Assembly: GCA_903858115.1 (NCBI GenBank)
Contig: CAIOHR010000212.1
Location: 1 to 64,000, forward strand
Source of the DNA: an uncultured Pirellula sp.
GTDB taxonomy: Bacteria > Planctomycetota > Planctomycetia > Pirellulales > Pirellulaceae
Direction of reading: 5' to 3'
DNA length: 64,000 nucleotides
How positions within the stretch are numbered: position 1 is the stretch's first letter; every line of letters begins with the position of its first letter. A program made the position numbers and the translations under genes. This document shows, one piece after another, positions 11,500-19,285 of the stretch. A model generated the notes under the pieces. The model ran no database searches, was not told where the DNA came from, and was given only the letters and a program-made list of their open reading frames with translations.

Positions 11500-11775
11500 G
11501 TGACTGACGGTTTATGTTTAGCCTTTTTTACTGGCGTTGGAACTTCCGAGATGGTTCTGCTCGGGATTGTCGCATTGCTCCTCTTCGGATCGAAGCTTCC
11601 GGAGGTGGCCCGCAACTTAGGTGGAACTTATCGCGGGCTCAAGAAGAGCGTTGATGAATTCAAGCGTGAATTTGAAGCAGTCGAGACCTACGAGCCAAAG
11701 CTGACTTATGCTCCTGCGGATGAAACGGAATCGACGACCGAATCGAATGCGCCGAAATTTACTCCGCCTGCTTGA
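11500..11775 (+). CDS. Twin-arginine translocase subunit TatA family, copy 2
   Basis: A 91-residue TatA/TatB-like protein with the same plan as its neighbour: head, one hydrophobic helix (EMVLLGIVALLLFGS), the hinge FGSKLPEVARNLGGTYRGLKKS and an amphipathic helix (VDEFKREFEAVE), then a longer Pro/Thr/Glu-rich tail. The two are clearly paralogues, and the second may be specialised (a TatB-like role is possible because the amphipathic and tail regions are longer). It starts at a GTG at 11500 with GAAGGAAAA just upstream. Its 3' end overlaps the convergent gene by 17 bases. Confidence 0.88.
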   Translation: MTDGLCLAFFTGVGTSEMVLLGIVALLLFGSKLPEVARNLGGTYRGLKKSVDEFKREFEAVETYEPKLTYAPADETESTTESNAPKFTPPA

Positions 11776-12364
11776 AAGTGCTTAGAAATCGAACGGCGAT
11801 ACTCGGGCAGCACCGGGATAGATTCATAATTTCGCCATCGACGATCTCGTCGCGGGCTGCTTGGCAGAGCGAGATGTTTTCTTGTATATCGCAACTCTTT
11901 ACAATCACCAATTGGTCTGATCCTATGGTGTAGGCCAGCAGCCAGGCCAGCGCGTCGGTAGTCGTATTCCAGTTTAATGCGGGACGAACTTCTTCGTTCA
12001 AGGTCGAGTGAATGGCATCTGTGTAGAAACATCCGACACGAACCATGTAGGTGGATGGCACCGGATTAGCCAAGGCAGTGTGCAAATCACTGACTGTCAA
12101 AATCGGGACGGCAGTCGGCACAATGGTGCATGCTAACTCCCAGGTGGTATCCAATAATTCTACACACTTCCAATGCAGCCGTTCGCCATCCAGTTCCGGA
12201 CGTAATCGATGAAGGATGCGGATCGCCTCGACAAGCTCTCCACCTCCTACGACGACAAATAGGCTGCTATCGGGATACTGATCGGCGATATCCTTTATCA
12301 GCCGATCGAGGGAATTCGATGAAAACAGGATCGAACCACCGATCTTCACGACGACCGAGTGCAT
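11759..12364 (-). CDS. Amino-acid-kinase-fold protein of the C1/H4MPT island
   Basis: A 201-residue protein of the aspartate/glutamate/uridylate kinase superfamily. It has the first phosphate-binding loop VVVKIGGSILFSS (residues 4-16) and the second glycine loop FVVVGGGELVEAIR (about 36-48). It is shorter than most amino acid kinases, like the archaeal MfnE-type and methylotroph C1-cluster members. Its ATG at 12364 follows the stop of the Fae-like gene immediately (TAAATG), so the two are translationally coupled. With Fae-like and ATP-grasp neighbours, a role in making the methanofuran or tetrahydromethanopterin-type C1 carrier is a fair inference, but the substrate is unknown. Its 3' end overlaps tatA copy 2 by 17 bases. 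Confidence 0.8.
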   Translation of the reverse strand: MHSVVVKIGGSILFSSNSLDRLIKDIADQYPDSSLFVVVGGGELVEAIRILHRLRPELDGERLHWKCVELLDTTWELACTIVPTAVPILTVSDLHTALANPVPSTYMVRVGCFYTDAIHSTLNEEVRPALNWNTTTDALAWLLAYTIGSDQLVIVKSCDIQENISLCQAARDEIVDGEIMNLSRCCPSIAVRFLSTFKQAE

Positions 12365-12958
12365 TTAGAGTTTACCGTCGAGCGCCAATTGATGGAAAAA
12401 GTGAGGCACGGTGTCTTGATTCTTCAGAAGCCAATCGATGGATGGCTCGTTGTTCATCGCTTTCGCGATGGCTTTCGCTGTAGCTTCTCGATTGGTTTGG
12501 AACAACAGTTTGGGATCATAATCCACATCAACGATAGATGGATCCAGCCAAACGGAAACAATGATCCCTAAGTCGTTTGCTTTCGACTTTGGAATCGAGC
12601 CAGCGCGAACTGCATCGAGAACACCATGCGCTATCGCTGCCTGAACTGTGCCCATCAAGATGTTCGTGTATTTCTCTGAGTTTACCGTGACTTTACTGAC
12701 CATGATCGTCGCAGGTTTTACTTGCACATCGCTGTTGAGAATGGCAAACACCTTGGTGTGGCCTTTGACTTGGCTGCCGATTAGGTTTGCGAAAGCGAAA
12801 CCAACCGGACCGTCTAGTTCGCCGATAATGACTTCGGGTTCAGCGGCGGACCAGGCTGGTTCGGCTTCGACAAGCGCCTCGCCGGTTCGCAAGACGATGC
12901 GTCCCGTGGACTTGGTTTTGGCTTTGGCTGGTTTCGAGCTCGACTTTTTCTTGGCCAT
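12365..12958 (-). CDS. Formaldehyde-activating enzyme-like protein (Fae homologue)
   Basis: A 197-residue Fae-family protein. Fae joins formaldehyde to tetrahydromethanopterin in H4MPT-dependent formaldehyde oxidation. Family blocks are GEALVEA (26-32), VIIGELDGPVGFAFANL (43-59), KPATIMVSKVTVNS (81-94), and VQAAIAHGVLDAVRAGSIP. The first 18 residues are a Lys/Ser-rich extension. Set against what I recall of Methylobacterium Fae, where a catalytic His lies four residues before the IIG block, this protein has Glu40 (AAEPEVIIG). It may therefore be a Fae-like paralogue without the classic activity. The ATG at 12958 is chosen because translation upstream of it has no family similarity. It is coupled to the downstream kinase-fold gene. 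Confidence 0.85.
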   Translation of the reverse strand: MAKKKSSSKPAKAKTKSTGRIVLRTGEALVEAEPAWSAAEPEVIIGELDGPVGFAFANLIGSQVKGHTKVFAILNSDVQVKPATIMVSKVTVNSEKYTNILMGTVQAAIAHGVLDAVRAGSIPKSKANDLGIIVSVWLDPSIVDVDYDPKLLFQTNREATAKAIAKAMNNEPSIDWLLKNQDTVPHFFHQLALDGKL

Positions 12959-13135
12959 GGTTGTGGATCTCAGCTTTTTCGGAAGTGGGAAGGATGTTGA
13001 CACGGAAACGCTTCGCGTTGACATTTGTTTGTATCAGCCGCAAACTAACGATATTCTAGAACCGTCGATCTCGACCGCTACCACAATTCGTCGATTTGGG
13101 GTTTCGCAGACGAATTCCTGTGCGCAAATAAGTTG

Positions 13136-13222
13136 GTGAACCCTAGGCAGTGTGAACCCTAGGCAGTGTGAACCCTAGGCAGTGTGAACCCTAGGCAGTG
13201 TGAACCCTAGGCAGTGTGAACC
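13136..13222. repeat. 16-bp tandem repeat array, 5.4 copies
   Basis: Five perfect copies of GTGAACCCTAGGCAGT start at 13136, 13152, 13168, 13184 and 13200, followed by a partial copy to 13222. Each unit contains the palindrome CCTAGG. The array lies in the divergent region between the Fae-like gene (start 12958) and the ATP-grasp gene (start 13246), 23 bases before the latter. Perfect identity suggests recent expansion by slippage; the copy number could change the spacing of control elements. Confidence 0.95.
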
Positions 13223-13245
13223 GTTCCCTCGTGTTTGGATGATTG

Positions 13246-14553
13246 ATGGCTCATACTTCGGATGCATTACTTGTGGTCGGCTTTACCTGTCGATCTCTTG
13301 CGCAAAGCGCAAATCGGCAGGGATTTTCGCCGCTGGTTATCGATCGATGCGGAGACCGAGACACTCGCGAAGTTGCGAAAAAGTATTCCCTCTGGCAGTC
13401 AGATGAACAACTAACCGACGAGACGATCGAAGTCTTTTTGAATATTGGTCCAAGAATGTTGGATGCGACATCCTGCTTTCCGCAACACTGCATGCTCGCA
13501 GGTGGAACCGAGAACGATATCGAGTTGGTTGCTGGGCTATCTCGGAAGTTTCCGGACATGATGAAGCCTGAGCAATATGCTTCCATGCGATCCTGGAAGA
13601 ATTGGAGAAGCTGGTCCGAGCGTAGCGGAATGTTCTTTCCTCGGTCTTGGGAACTGGGCACCATCCTGTCCGGGACCGTCGATATCCCCTGCATGCCGAT
13701 CCATTCGACCAGCACCAATGAGTATCTTTTGAAGAGACTCGATCATGCGGGTGGGTTGGGAATTTCGATGTGGAATCGAAAAGAGACCCCTTCGGCATCG
13801 CAAATGGCTTCGGCTGCTAGCAACTGTATCGTTCAAGAGCGAATCGATGGCCAGTCGGTTGGCGTGACATTTCTAAGTTCCACTCACGGCAGTATAGCCT
13901 TGGGCTGCACCGAAGCATGGCCAACGCAACCACATCCCTGGGGTCCCTTCGTTTACCACGGTTCGGTAGGCCCTATCTCGTTGCCAAAAGAAGACTGGCA
14001 GCTTCTGGACGCTTTCGCACAGAATGTCACAAATGGTTCGCATTGGCAAGGACTTTGGCAAGCAGACTTTATTCGCAAAGGGAGCCAATGGTACTTGTTA
14101 GAAATCAACCCGCGTTGGACAGCGAGCATGGAACTCCTCGAAGCTTTCATGGGGATAGAGCTTGTGAGACTGCATTGTCTTGCATTGTCGGGTCAATTAG
14201 CCAACGATCTTTGGCAGAATCTACTCCTGAACAACCAATCAACGAGAATGGCACCATCACGCTGCTTCGCAAAACGTGTGCTGTATGCACCGCGAAGTAT
14301 TGCAGTGAACGAAGCGACAATCCAGCGATGGTGGAATCACCGACTACCGCTTGAACCTCTGGCGAACGAAATAGTGACATCTTCGGGTTGTTGGTTCGCG
14401 GATATACCCAACGAGCCGATGCAATTCGAAACAGGATTCCCCGTATGCTCCATTATCGGAGTAAGTCCAACGGCTGAGGACGTGAGAAAAGCGATTGAGG
14501 AACGGCATCGGATCGAAATTGAACACCTCTCATCGAGCGAGTCTCACGAATGA
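13246..14553 (+). CDS. ATP-grasp protein of the C1/H4MPT island
   Basis: A 435-residue ATP-grasp enzyme. The N-terminus (DALLVVGFTCRSLAQSANRQGFSPLVIDRCGDRDT) is a nucleotide-binding-like first domain; the centre has KRLDHAGGLGISMW, the ATP-binding loop, and IVQERIDGQSVGVTFLSS, and the metal-binding end is WYLLEINPRWTASMELLE. ATP-grasp genes of this kind occur in the H4MPT C1-transfer gene sets of methylotrophs and planctomycetes and are thought to help build the cofactor, by adding glutamate or a similar group. It is divergent from the Fae-like gene across the tandem array. The ATG at 13246 is preferred over a TTG at 13243. Its function is inferred from context. Confidence 0.8.
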   Translation: MAHTSDALLVVGFTCRSLAQSANRQGFSPLVIDRCGDRDTREVAKKYSLWQSDEQLTDETIEVFLNIGPRMLDATSCFPQHCMLAGGTENDIELVAGLSRKFPDMMKPEQYASMRSWKNWRSWSERSGMFFPRSWELGTILSGTVDIPCMPIHSTSTNEYLLKRLDHAGGLGISMWNRKETPSASQMASAASNCIVQERIDGQSVGVTFLSSTHGSIALGCTEAWPTQPHPWGPFVYHGSVGPISLPKEDWQLLDAFAQNVTNGSHWQGLWQADFIRKGSQWYLLEINPRWTASMELLEAFMGIELVRLHCLALSGQLANDLWQNLLLNNQSTRMAPSRCFAKRVLYAPRSIAVNEATIQRWWNHRLPLEPLANEIVTSSGCWFADIPNEPMQFETGFPVCSIIGVSPTAEDVRKAIEERHRIEIEHLSSSESHE

Positions 14554-14582
14554 AAGAGGTCTTCGAACCCATGGAGTGCAAT

Positions 14583-15113
14583 TCACTTGCTATGAACAGC
14601 AACAGCTTGGCCTGTATCGACTGACGCAACGAGGGTCGAACGCTCAACCTCCAATGCCGGGAACGACTCTTTGGCAATCTTCTCTTCCGCCAATAGACGT
14701 TTTTTGTGTGGGGCAACCAAATGAAGCCGCATTCGTTCATCGAGTTGCCGTTTATCGGTTCTCTCCGGATCTGTATGTGTCCAGCTCTCCCGGAACAATC
14801 GACTGCGAATGCTTCGTCGCACCTGCTGATCGTTGTCAAACCAATCGACTCGATACAAATTCGAAACCTCATCTCTCAACGGACGTCGATTCAGAGACTC
14901 TCTGTCTTCGACAAGACACCAAGCGCGAACGTGATACTTGCCATTTCCGGGATGCCTCTCGTAGAAGATCACTTGATCATAAACGTGCTTCCCCTGCCGA
15001 TCATAGAAATGATTCAGCTCAATAAGATCAACGCACTCCGAAAGGGTACCATCGCTCGAGACTCGCCCCGCGACAGTAACACAAAACAATAGCATGAATG
15101 TGCTAGAAACCAT
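14583..15113 (-). CDS. Conserved secreted protein of unknown function
   Basis: A 176-residue protein with a short N-terminal hydrophobic segment (TFMLLFCVTVAG) that is probably a signal peptide. The mature region has a recognisable block, ECVDLIELNHFYDRQGKHVYDQVIFYERHPGN, then a charged region with FRESWTHTDPE. I associate this layout (VDLIELNH-YD-QG--V-DQ-IFYD, then RESWTQ-DPE) with a protein found widely in planctomycetes, but no function is known. It runs towards the ATP-grasp gene and ends 29 bases from it. The upstream 390 bases have no clear promoter. The ATG at 15113 is the only good start. Confidence 0.7.
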   Translation of the reverse strand: MVSSTFMLLFCVTVAGRVSSDGTLSECVDLIELNHFYDRQGKHVYDQVIFYERHPGNGKYHVRAWCLVEDRESLNRRPLRDEVSNLYRVDWFDNDQQVRRSIRSRLFRESWTHTDPERTDKRQLDERMRLHLVAPHKKRLLAEEKIAKESFPALEVERSTLVASVDTGQAVAVHSK

Positions 15114-15504
15114 GACCGCAACCTCTCCAATGAAGTTCTTTTGTGAACAATTTGCTCACCAGTGAACCGGAGGATCACGAAACCGCGATTATGGAACGCG
15201 GAACTGATCACGACAGATCGTGTGTGCGGTTGGCTGTCGCAAAAAGAGAGGGGCCGGAGAGAAAGTCCCGCGCTACATCATCAAACGATCAAGCAATTCG
15301 ATCACCTCACATACTAACGAGCAACCGATCAACCACGCATGGGAAAACCCCGCTTGTGCCATCGACTGCTGGCTCGAATGGGATCACCGCAGGATTTCTT
15401 ATAGGATGAAATCGGCTGCTGAATCCAGGCTAATTCAGCGCATTTAGAAGATCTAGAGAAATTCTTGAGAATTACTGCTGATACGAAACGACCGAGCCTA
15501 CCAG
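15114..15504. other. Intergenic region, no gene seen
   Basis: This 391-base gap follows the ExeA-like gene and precedes the start of the secreted protein, both on the minus strand. I see no supported gene. A compact dyad, AATTCT-TG-AGAATT, lies at 15460-15473, and the region downstream is A/T-rich. It must hold the promoter of the secreted protein, but no boxes are convincing. Confidence 0.4.
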
Positions 15505-16338
15505 TTAAGCAATCTGACGAAACGAAGATAGTTCCGCGTGTGCCGCTTCGATCGTACTAGATTCGATTTTCGTTCGATCCTGCGCAAAACCGATCATCAA
15601 CGCAAGATCGCACAATCGATTGATGCGTCGAGGAACGCCTTGGGAAAGGAGTTGAATGGTTTCGCTGGCTCGAGACATAAATATACCCTCGTTCAGACAT
15701 CCAGCGGCTCGCAGGCGATGCGAAATGTACGCAACCGTGTCGTTTAGGGTAAACCGCTCGAGAACGCAACGAACGGCAACCCGATCCTCTAAGGAAGCAT
15801 TTTTGGCAACGTGGGACACTAACGAGGTCGAACCACAAAGAACTAGCGTTAGTGCCGATTCCGTAGCACACGCATCACTGGCTAGATTCAAAATCAATCG
15901 AAGCGCGTCCAGTGAGCCATATTGCTGAAGCAGATGCGCTTCGTCGATTGCAATGACCGCATGCAGCCCATTCCCGATATTGTGTCTCAAAATACGCTCC
16001 ATCCCCTCGACGACGCTTGCCATATCCATCTGAGGCTCGGACTCCCGCGGTCCAATCTGTCGTACGATATGCTTCAAGAGCGAATCAGGAGGCATCGCGG
16101 GGTATACCACCCTTGCGATGGGAGAAAATTCGTCGGCCAATTGCTGTAAACACGACTCCAGTATCATCGATTTGCCAAGCCCGGAGTCCCCGCACAACAG
16201 CGCGACGGACCGTCTTTGCTCAATTGCATAGTTTAATTTGAGTGCGGCTGCTTGATGAGAATCCGATGGATAGTAAGACTTCAAATCGACTTTGGCCTCA
16301 AACGGCGAGCATTCGAGCCCCCAATGTGTAAGATACAT
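15505..16338 (-). CDS. ExeA-like AAA ATPase (GspA family)
   Basis: A 277-residue P-loop ATPase of the ExeA/GspA type. It opens MYLTHWGLECSPFEAKVDLK, like the family N-terminus (Y---FGL---PF), with Walker A GDSGLGKS at 50-57 and Walker B VIAIDEAH at 128-135. The sensor region LVLCGSTSL and the C-terminal GVPRRINRLCDLALMIGF match the AAA_22-type ExeA ATPase. The peptidoglycan-binding C-terminal domain and membrane segment of true ExeA are missing, so this is the ATPase unit only. It is the last gene of a three-gene operon, 16 bases after the CpsD-like gene. A role in assembling an envelope or polysaccharide-export structure is inferred from the neighbours. Confidence 0.88.
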   Translation of the reverse strand: MYLTHWGLECSPFEAKVDLKSYYPSDSHQAAALKLNYAIEQRRSVALLCGDSGLGKSMILESCLQQLADEFSPIARVVYPAMPPDSLLKHIVRQIGPRESEPQMDMASVVEGMERILRHNIGNGLHAVIAIDEAHLLQQYGSLDALRLILNLASDACATESALTLVLCGSTSLVSHVAKNASLEDRVAVRCVLERFTLNDTVAYISHRLRAAGCLNEGIFMSRASETIQLLSQGVPRRINRLCDLALMIGFAQDRTKIESSTIEAAHAELSSFRQIA

Positions 16339-16354
16339 CTTTTTAGTGCCTCAG

Positions 16355-17770
16355 TTAACCGTTGAAGTTCTCGACTATACCGACAGATGTAATTCCCATT
16401 CCTTGCAGAATACTGACCGCGGTGTCGACTTTCTCTTTAATGCTTAGCTCCGTGTCAACCACTACGATAGCAGCATCGACGATCGTCTCTTGGGAAACAC
16501 CGACTAGTTCCCGTTGCTCTAGATTGAGTCGGTTGGAATCCAATATGACGATGTCAAATGCAGAGGCGATGCGTTTCACAGTTTTGGACATGCGGTGAAG
16601 ATTGGCGTGCATTTGCTGAGCCGAGACAACGCTAGACAATGGAAACACCGTGATTCGATCCTCGATGGAACGGACTGCAACTTCTTCCAATGGGACGTTC
16701 TCAAACAAGCAGTCTTGCCATCCGTGTTCGATATCGAGTCTTAATTGATCTACCAAGCTCGGGTAAAATGTGTCGCTGTCTACAAGAGCAACACTCAATC
16801 CGGCGGCGGCAGCGCATCGAGCCAAGTGTATAGCAACGGTACTCCTTCCGACCCCACGCTCGCCACTAGTGACCGCCATCACTTTCAATCCTTCTTGATT
16901 CGCAAGCCGAAGATGCTTTCCAATTTGTTGAAAGGCATCACCGTGCGACTTCTCGATTTGGATCGCGACTTCAGGCCAAAAAAAACGATCAACCTCCCAG
17001 CTTGCAGAGAAGGTAACGGGCAATGGCAATGGAGTACGAGCTTCGGGAGCCCTCGATTGCGAAACGGGCGGTTTCCTTTGAGCGAACGCTTCGCGCGCAG
17101 GATCCAGTCTTCGATGCTGAGTAGGGTCGGGACTATAGACCTGAGGTGCAACAGACTGGATTGCTTTCGGCTTTGGAGCTACATCGGCTGCGGTCGAGCT
17201 CGCTGGGACTTCAGATCGGTTCCCATCGGTGGTCGTTCTTGTATGTGCACGGTCGATTCGGATTCTCGGAACGGAGGAATGCCCCGCCGGCGTGGGTCCT
17301 TTGACAGGTTGAGAAGACGTTCTCCCTGGGCGCGTTACGGACTCACTTTCGGGCTTTGGTTCATAGACTCGCGGCGCTGACTCCGCAACATGCAAAACTT
17401 GTCGGTTTGCATTACTGCCATTGACGACGACTGCTGGCTGAGAGCGGAAAACTCCAGTGGCCTTGATGCCGCGTTCAACGCCGAGTGGCGACCAAACACT
17501 GGATTGTTGCGGTGGCTCGATTGGCTTTGTGGCTTCTTGTCGCAACATTTCCTTTTGCGGTGGTGCGACGGAAGGGCTGCGAGAAGAAACGGACAGATTC
17601 GGTGCAGGTACTTGTTGGGTTCCCGAATCAATTCGTTGCGTAATCGGCTTGCGAACGGGCTCGGTTGCAGGACTGCTTCCTGCTGCTGGTTGTCGCGAAC
17701 GAACCGGAGCGCCCTCCGCACGACTCTTTACGTAGGCACGAAGATAAGCTTGGTTGACTTCGTTACTCAT
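16355..17770 (-). CDS. CpsD/CapB-like P-loop protein with Arg in place of P-loop Lys
   Basis: A 471-residue protein with two halves. Residues 1-250 are low complexity, rich in Pro, Ser, Arg and Gln. Residues 255-471 form a P-loop domain of the ParA/MinD/CpsD class, like the ATPase half of bacterial tyrosine kinases. The Walker A equivalent is TSGERGVGRST (301-311): the normal Lys before Ser/Thr is Arg309 (codon AGG). The Walker A' strand VALVDSD and Walker B FDIVILDSN are in place. No C-terminal tyrosine cluster is present. It may bind nucleotide poorly or act as a regulator. The upstream membrane protein ends 33 bases before its ATG and the ExeA-like gene follows 16 bases on, so all three are probably cotranscribed. 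Confidence 0.8.
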   Translation of the reverse strand: MSNEVNQAYLRAYVKSRAEGAPVRSRQPAAGSSPATEPVRKPITQRIDSGTQQVPAPNLSVSSRSPSVAPPQKEMLRQEATKPIEPPQQSSVWSPLGVERGIKATGVFRSQPAVVVNGSNANRQVLHVAESAPRVYEPKPESESVTRPGRTSSQPVKGPTPAGHSSVPRIRIDRAHTRTTTDGNRSEVPASSTAADVAPKPKAIQSVAPQVYSPDPTQHRRLDPAREAFAQRKPPVSQSRAPEARTPLPLPVTFSASWEVDRFFWPEVAIQIEKSHGDAFQQIGKHLRLANQEGLKVMAVTSGERGVGRSTVAIHLARCAAAAGLSVALVDSDTFYPSLVDQLRLDIEHGWQDCLFENVPLEEVAVRSIEDRITVFPLSSVVSAQQMHANLHRMSKTVKRIASAFDIVILDSNRLNLEQRELVGVSQETIVDAAIVVVDTELSIKEKVDTAVSILQGMGITSVGIVENFNG

Positions 17771-17803
17771 AGGGATAGACCAGTTTTCTATGCGCGTTGT
17801 AAG

Positions 17804-19285
17804 CTAGTTGGATGGCACATTAATGGGAGGATAACCGAACGAAGAACCTGCGGTCCCTGCAGCTGCGGGCCCGACAGGAGTGTAGGGCAGTTTGGGCTGA
17901 GTGATGGGCGCTGACCTCCCTCCATCCGGTTGGCGGTTTAGAGTCGACTGATATCGATTCATACCGTTCTGACTCGTACCAGATGCGACGTTCGGCTGTT
18001 CGTAAGCAGGAACGGTCAATGGCTCATAGGTTTTCGGTGATGGTGGATAGGACTGCCCCGCCATTGGCAGAGAATCGTTGCTCACGGGTGCAGTTGCCAA
18101 AATGGCTTCGGAACGCGCAACACTCCCAACGTTTGAACCCGGAGTAGCCGTGGAGTTCGTTGGCCAATTTGTGGCTGTACTCAATGGGGCATAGGGCGTG
18201 GTAGGGATGTAGGGAGTTGCGGATTGAGGAGCAAATGACGTGGTTTGAGCTGGAGTCACTGGGCTGCTAGAAGACAACTGTTTGGCTGGCACGCTGTTGC
18301 CAGCAACTGGATTCCCCCTTGCGTTTCGGTAAAGAGTGATCAAATCCGTCACGCTGCTGTCCAGGTTCGGCGTAGACGTTTCCCTGACTTCGTTTGTCGA
18401 ATAGAGCTCTGGCCGCGTGGCCGTGTAAGGAGCTTCACTGGAAGGTGCGTTCGTATAGGGCTCCACTTCCTTTTCGTTCAAGCTTGTTTCGCCCGAAGTG
18501 GTCCAAGGTACCGCCGGGCGATCGCTCTGAAGACGATTCGGAAAGGCCGGACCAGAATCAACTGCAGCGGCGGCAGGAGTAGGCGCAGCGGCTAGCAACG
18601 TTGGCACTGGACTGCTGGACAGTTCGATGCCAGACGAGACGTCTCGTCGTGCTATGGAAGACTCTTGCGAAGAGTTCGCTTCGCCAACTGAAAGGCCGCT
18701 TTCCATTCCATTCGAGGGAGAGACAAGAGTGGCTTCGTCTTTTGTTCCAAGATCTAGCGAGGAAACCGCTAGCTTTGGCAGTGGAGGCACGACAACCTGA
18801 GAAGTCGCAACCTGAGAAGTCGCAACCTGAGAAGTCGCGATCTGAGAAGTCGCGATCTGTTTCGCCTCAGTTGTTTTTTGTTGATCCGCAGAAGCATCGA
18901 TCGCAGCTTTTTGGGTTGCAATTTTGTCGCCTTGCAAGCGGCTCGGAACAGACATGCGAACTACGGTGATCACCAAGAGTATCAAAAGTAGAGTTCCAAC
19001 GGTTCTTAGAATCTGACTCCCATAGGAAACTTTCGACGGTCGAGAGAGAACGGCGATGTTTTCCAAAGCGGGGGGACTCGGCACAGCTGATGCAGGGGTA
19101 GAACCACCCGAAACGCTAGCCTTCACAACATCGGCAGTTGATGATTCAATGCTTTTCGACGGCGAAACGGCAGATGCACCAAGTATGAGAGGCTGAACGT
19201 TCTTTAATGAGAACAATACGGGAACAGTGCTTTTGCCCATTGGAGCTGTTGCCTCATTGCCCTGTCTTGTTGCGTGATTTGCCAT
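17804..19285 (-). CDS. Single-pass membrane protein with Pro/Ser/Thr-rich repeats
   Basis: A 493-residue protein with no recognised domain. About 90 cytoplasmic residues precede one membrane helix (TLLLILLVITVV, within 92-110). The rest is predicted to be outside and is very rich in Ser, Thr, Pro, Ala and Asn. Near residue 145 there is a pentapeptide repeat, (I/V)ATSQ, five times in a row, encoded by a 15-bp tandem repeat. The C-terminal half holds Tyr/Pro-rich repeats (TTPYAPLS, PKTYEPLTVPAYEQP). The protein is first in an operon with the CpsD-like and ExeA-like genes. It could be a wall- or polysaccharide-spanning linker for the ATPases, but that is a guess. Confidence 0.6.
   Translation of the reverse strand: MANHATRQGNEATAPMGKSTVPVLFSLKNVQPLILGASAVSPSKSIESSTADVVKASVSGGSTPASAVPSPPALENIAVLSRPSKVSYGSQILRTVGTLLLILLVITVVRMSVPSRLQGDKIATQKAAIDASADQQKTTEAKQIATSQIATSQVATSQVATSQVVVPPLPKLAVSSLDLGTKDEATLVSPSNGMESGLSVGEANSSQESSIARRDVSSGIELSSSPVPTLLAAAPTPAAAAVDSGPAFPNRLQSDRPAVPWTTSGETSLNEKEVEPYTNAPSSEAPYTATRPELYSTNEVRETSTPNLDSSVTDLITLYRNARGNPVAGNSVPAKQLSSSSPVTPAQTTSFAPQSATPYIPTTPYAPLSTATNWPTNSTATPGSNVGSVARSEAILATAPVSNDSLPMAGQSYPPSPKTYEPLTVPAYEQPNVASGTSQNGMNRYQSTLNRQPDGGRSAPITQPKLPYTPVGPAAAGTAGSSFGYPPINVPSN
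18793..18859. repeat. 15-bp tandem repeat inside the membrane-protein gene
   Basis: Three identical units CAACCTGAGAAGTCG (18793, 18808, 18823), a variant unit CGATCTGAGAAGTCG (18838) and a partial (18853-18859). The unit is a multiple of three, so changes in copy number would keep the frame; it encodes the ATSQ(V/I) pentapeptide on the minus strand. Confidence 0.9.

Noticed and set aside
13136..13222. The 16-bp array as a CRISPR
   Set aside because: The units are directly adjacent, with no spacers, and too short; no cas gene is nearby.
14495..15025. Plus-strand open frame over the secreted-protein gene
   Set aside because: It is antisense to a recognised planctomycete protein with a signal peptide and has no domain.
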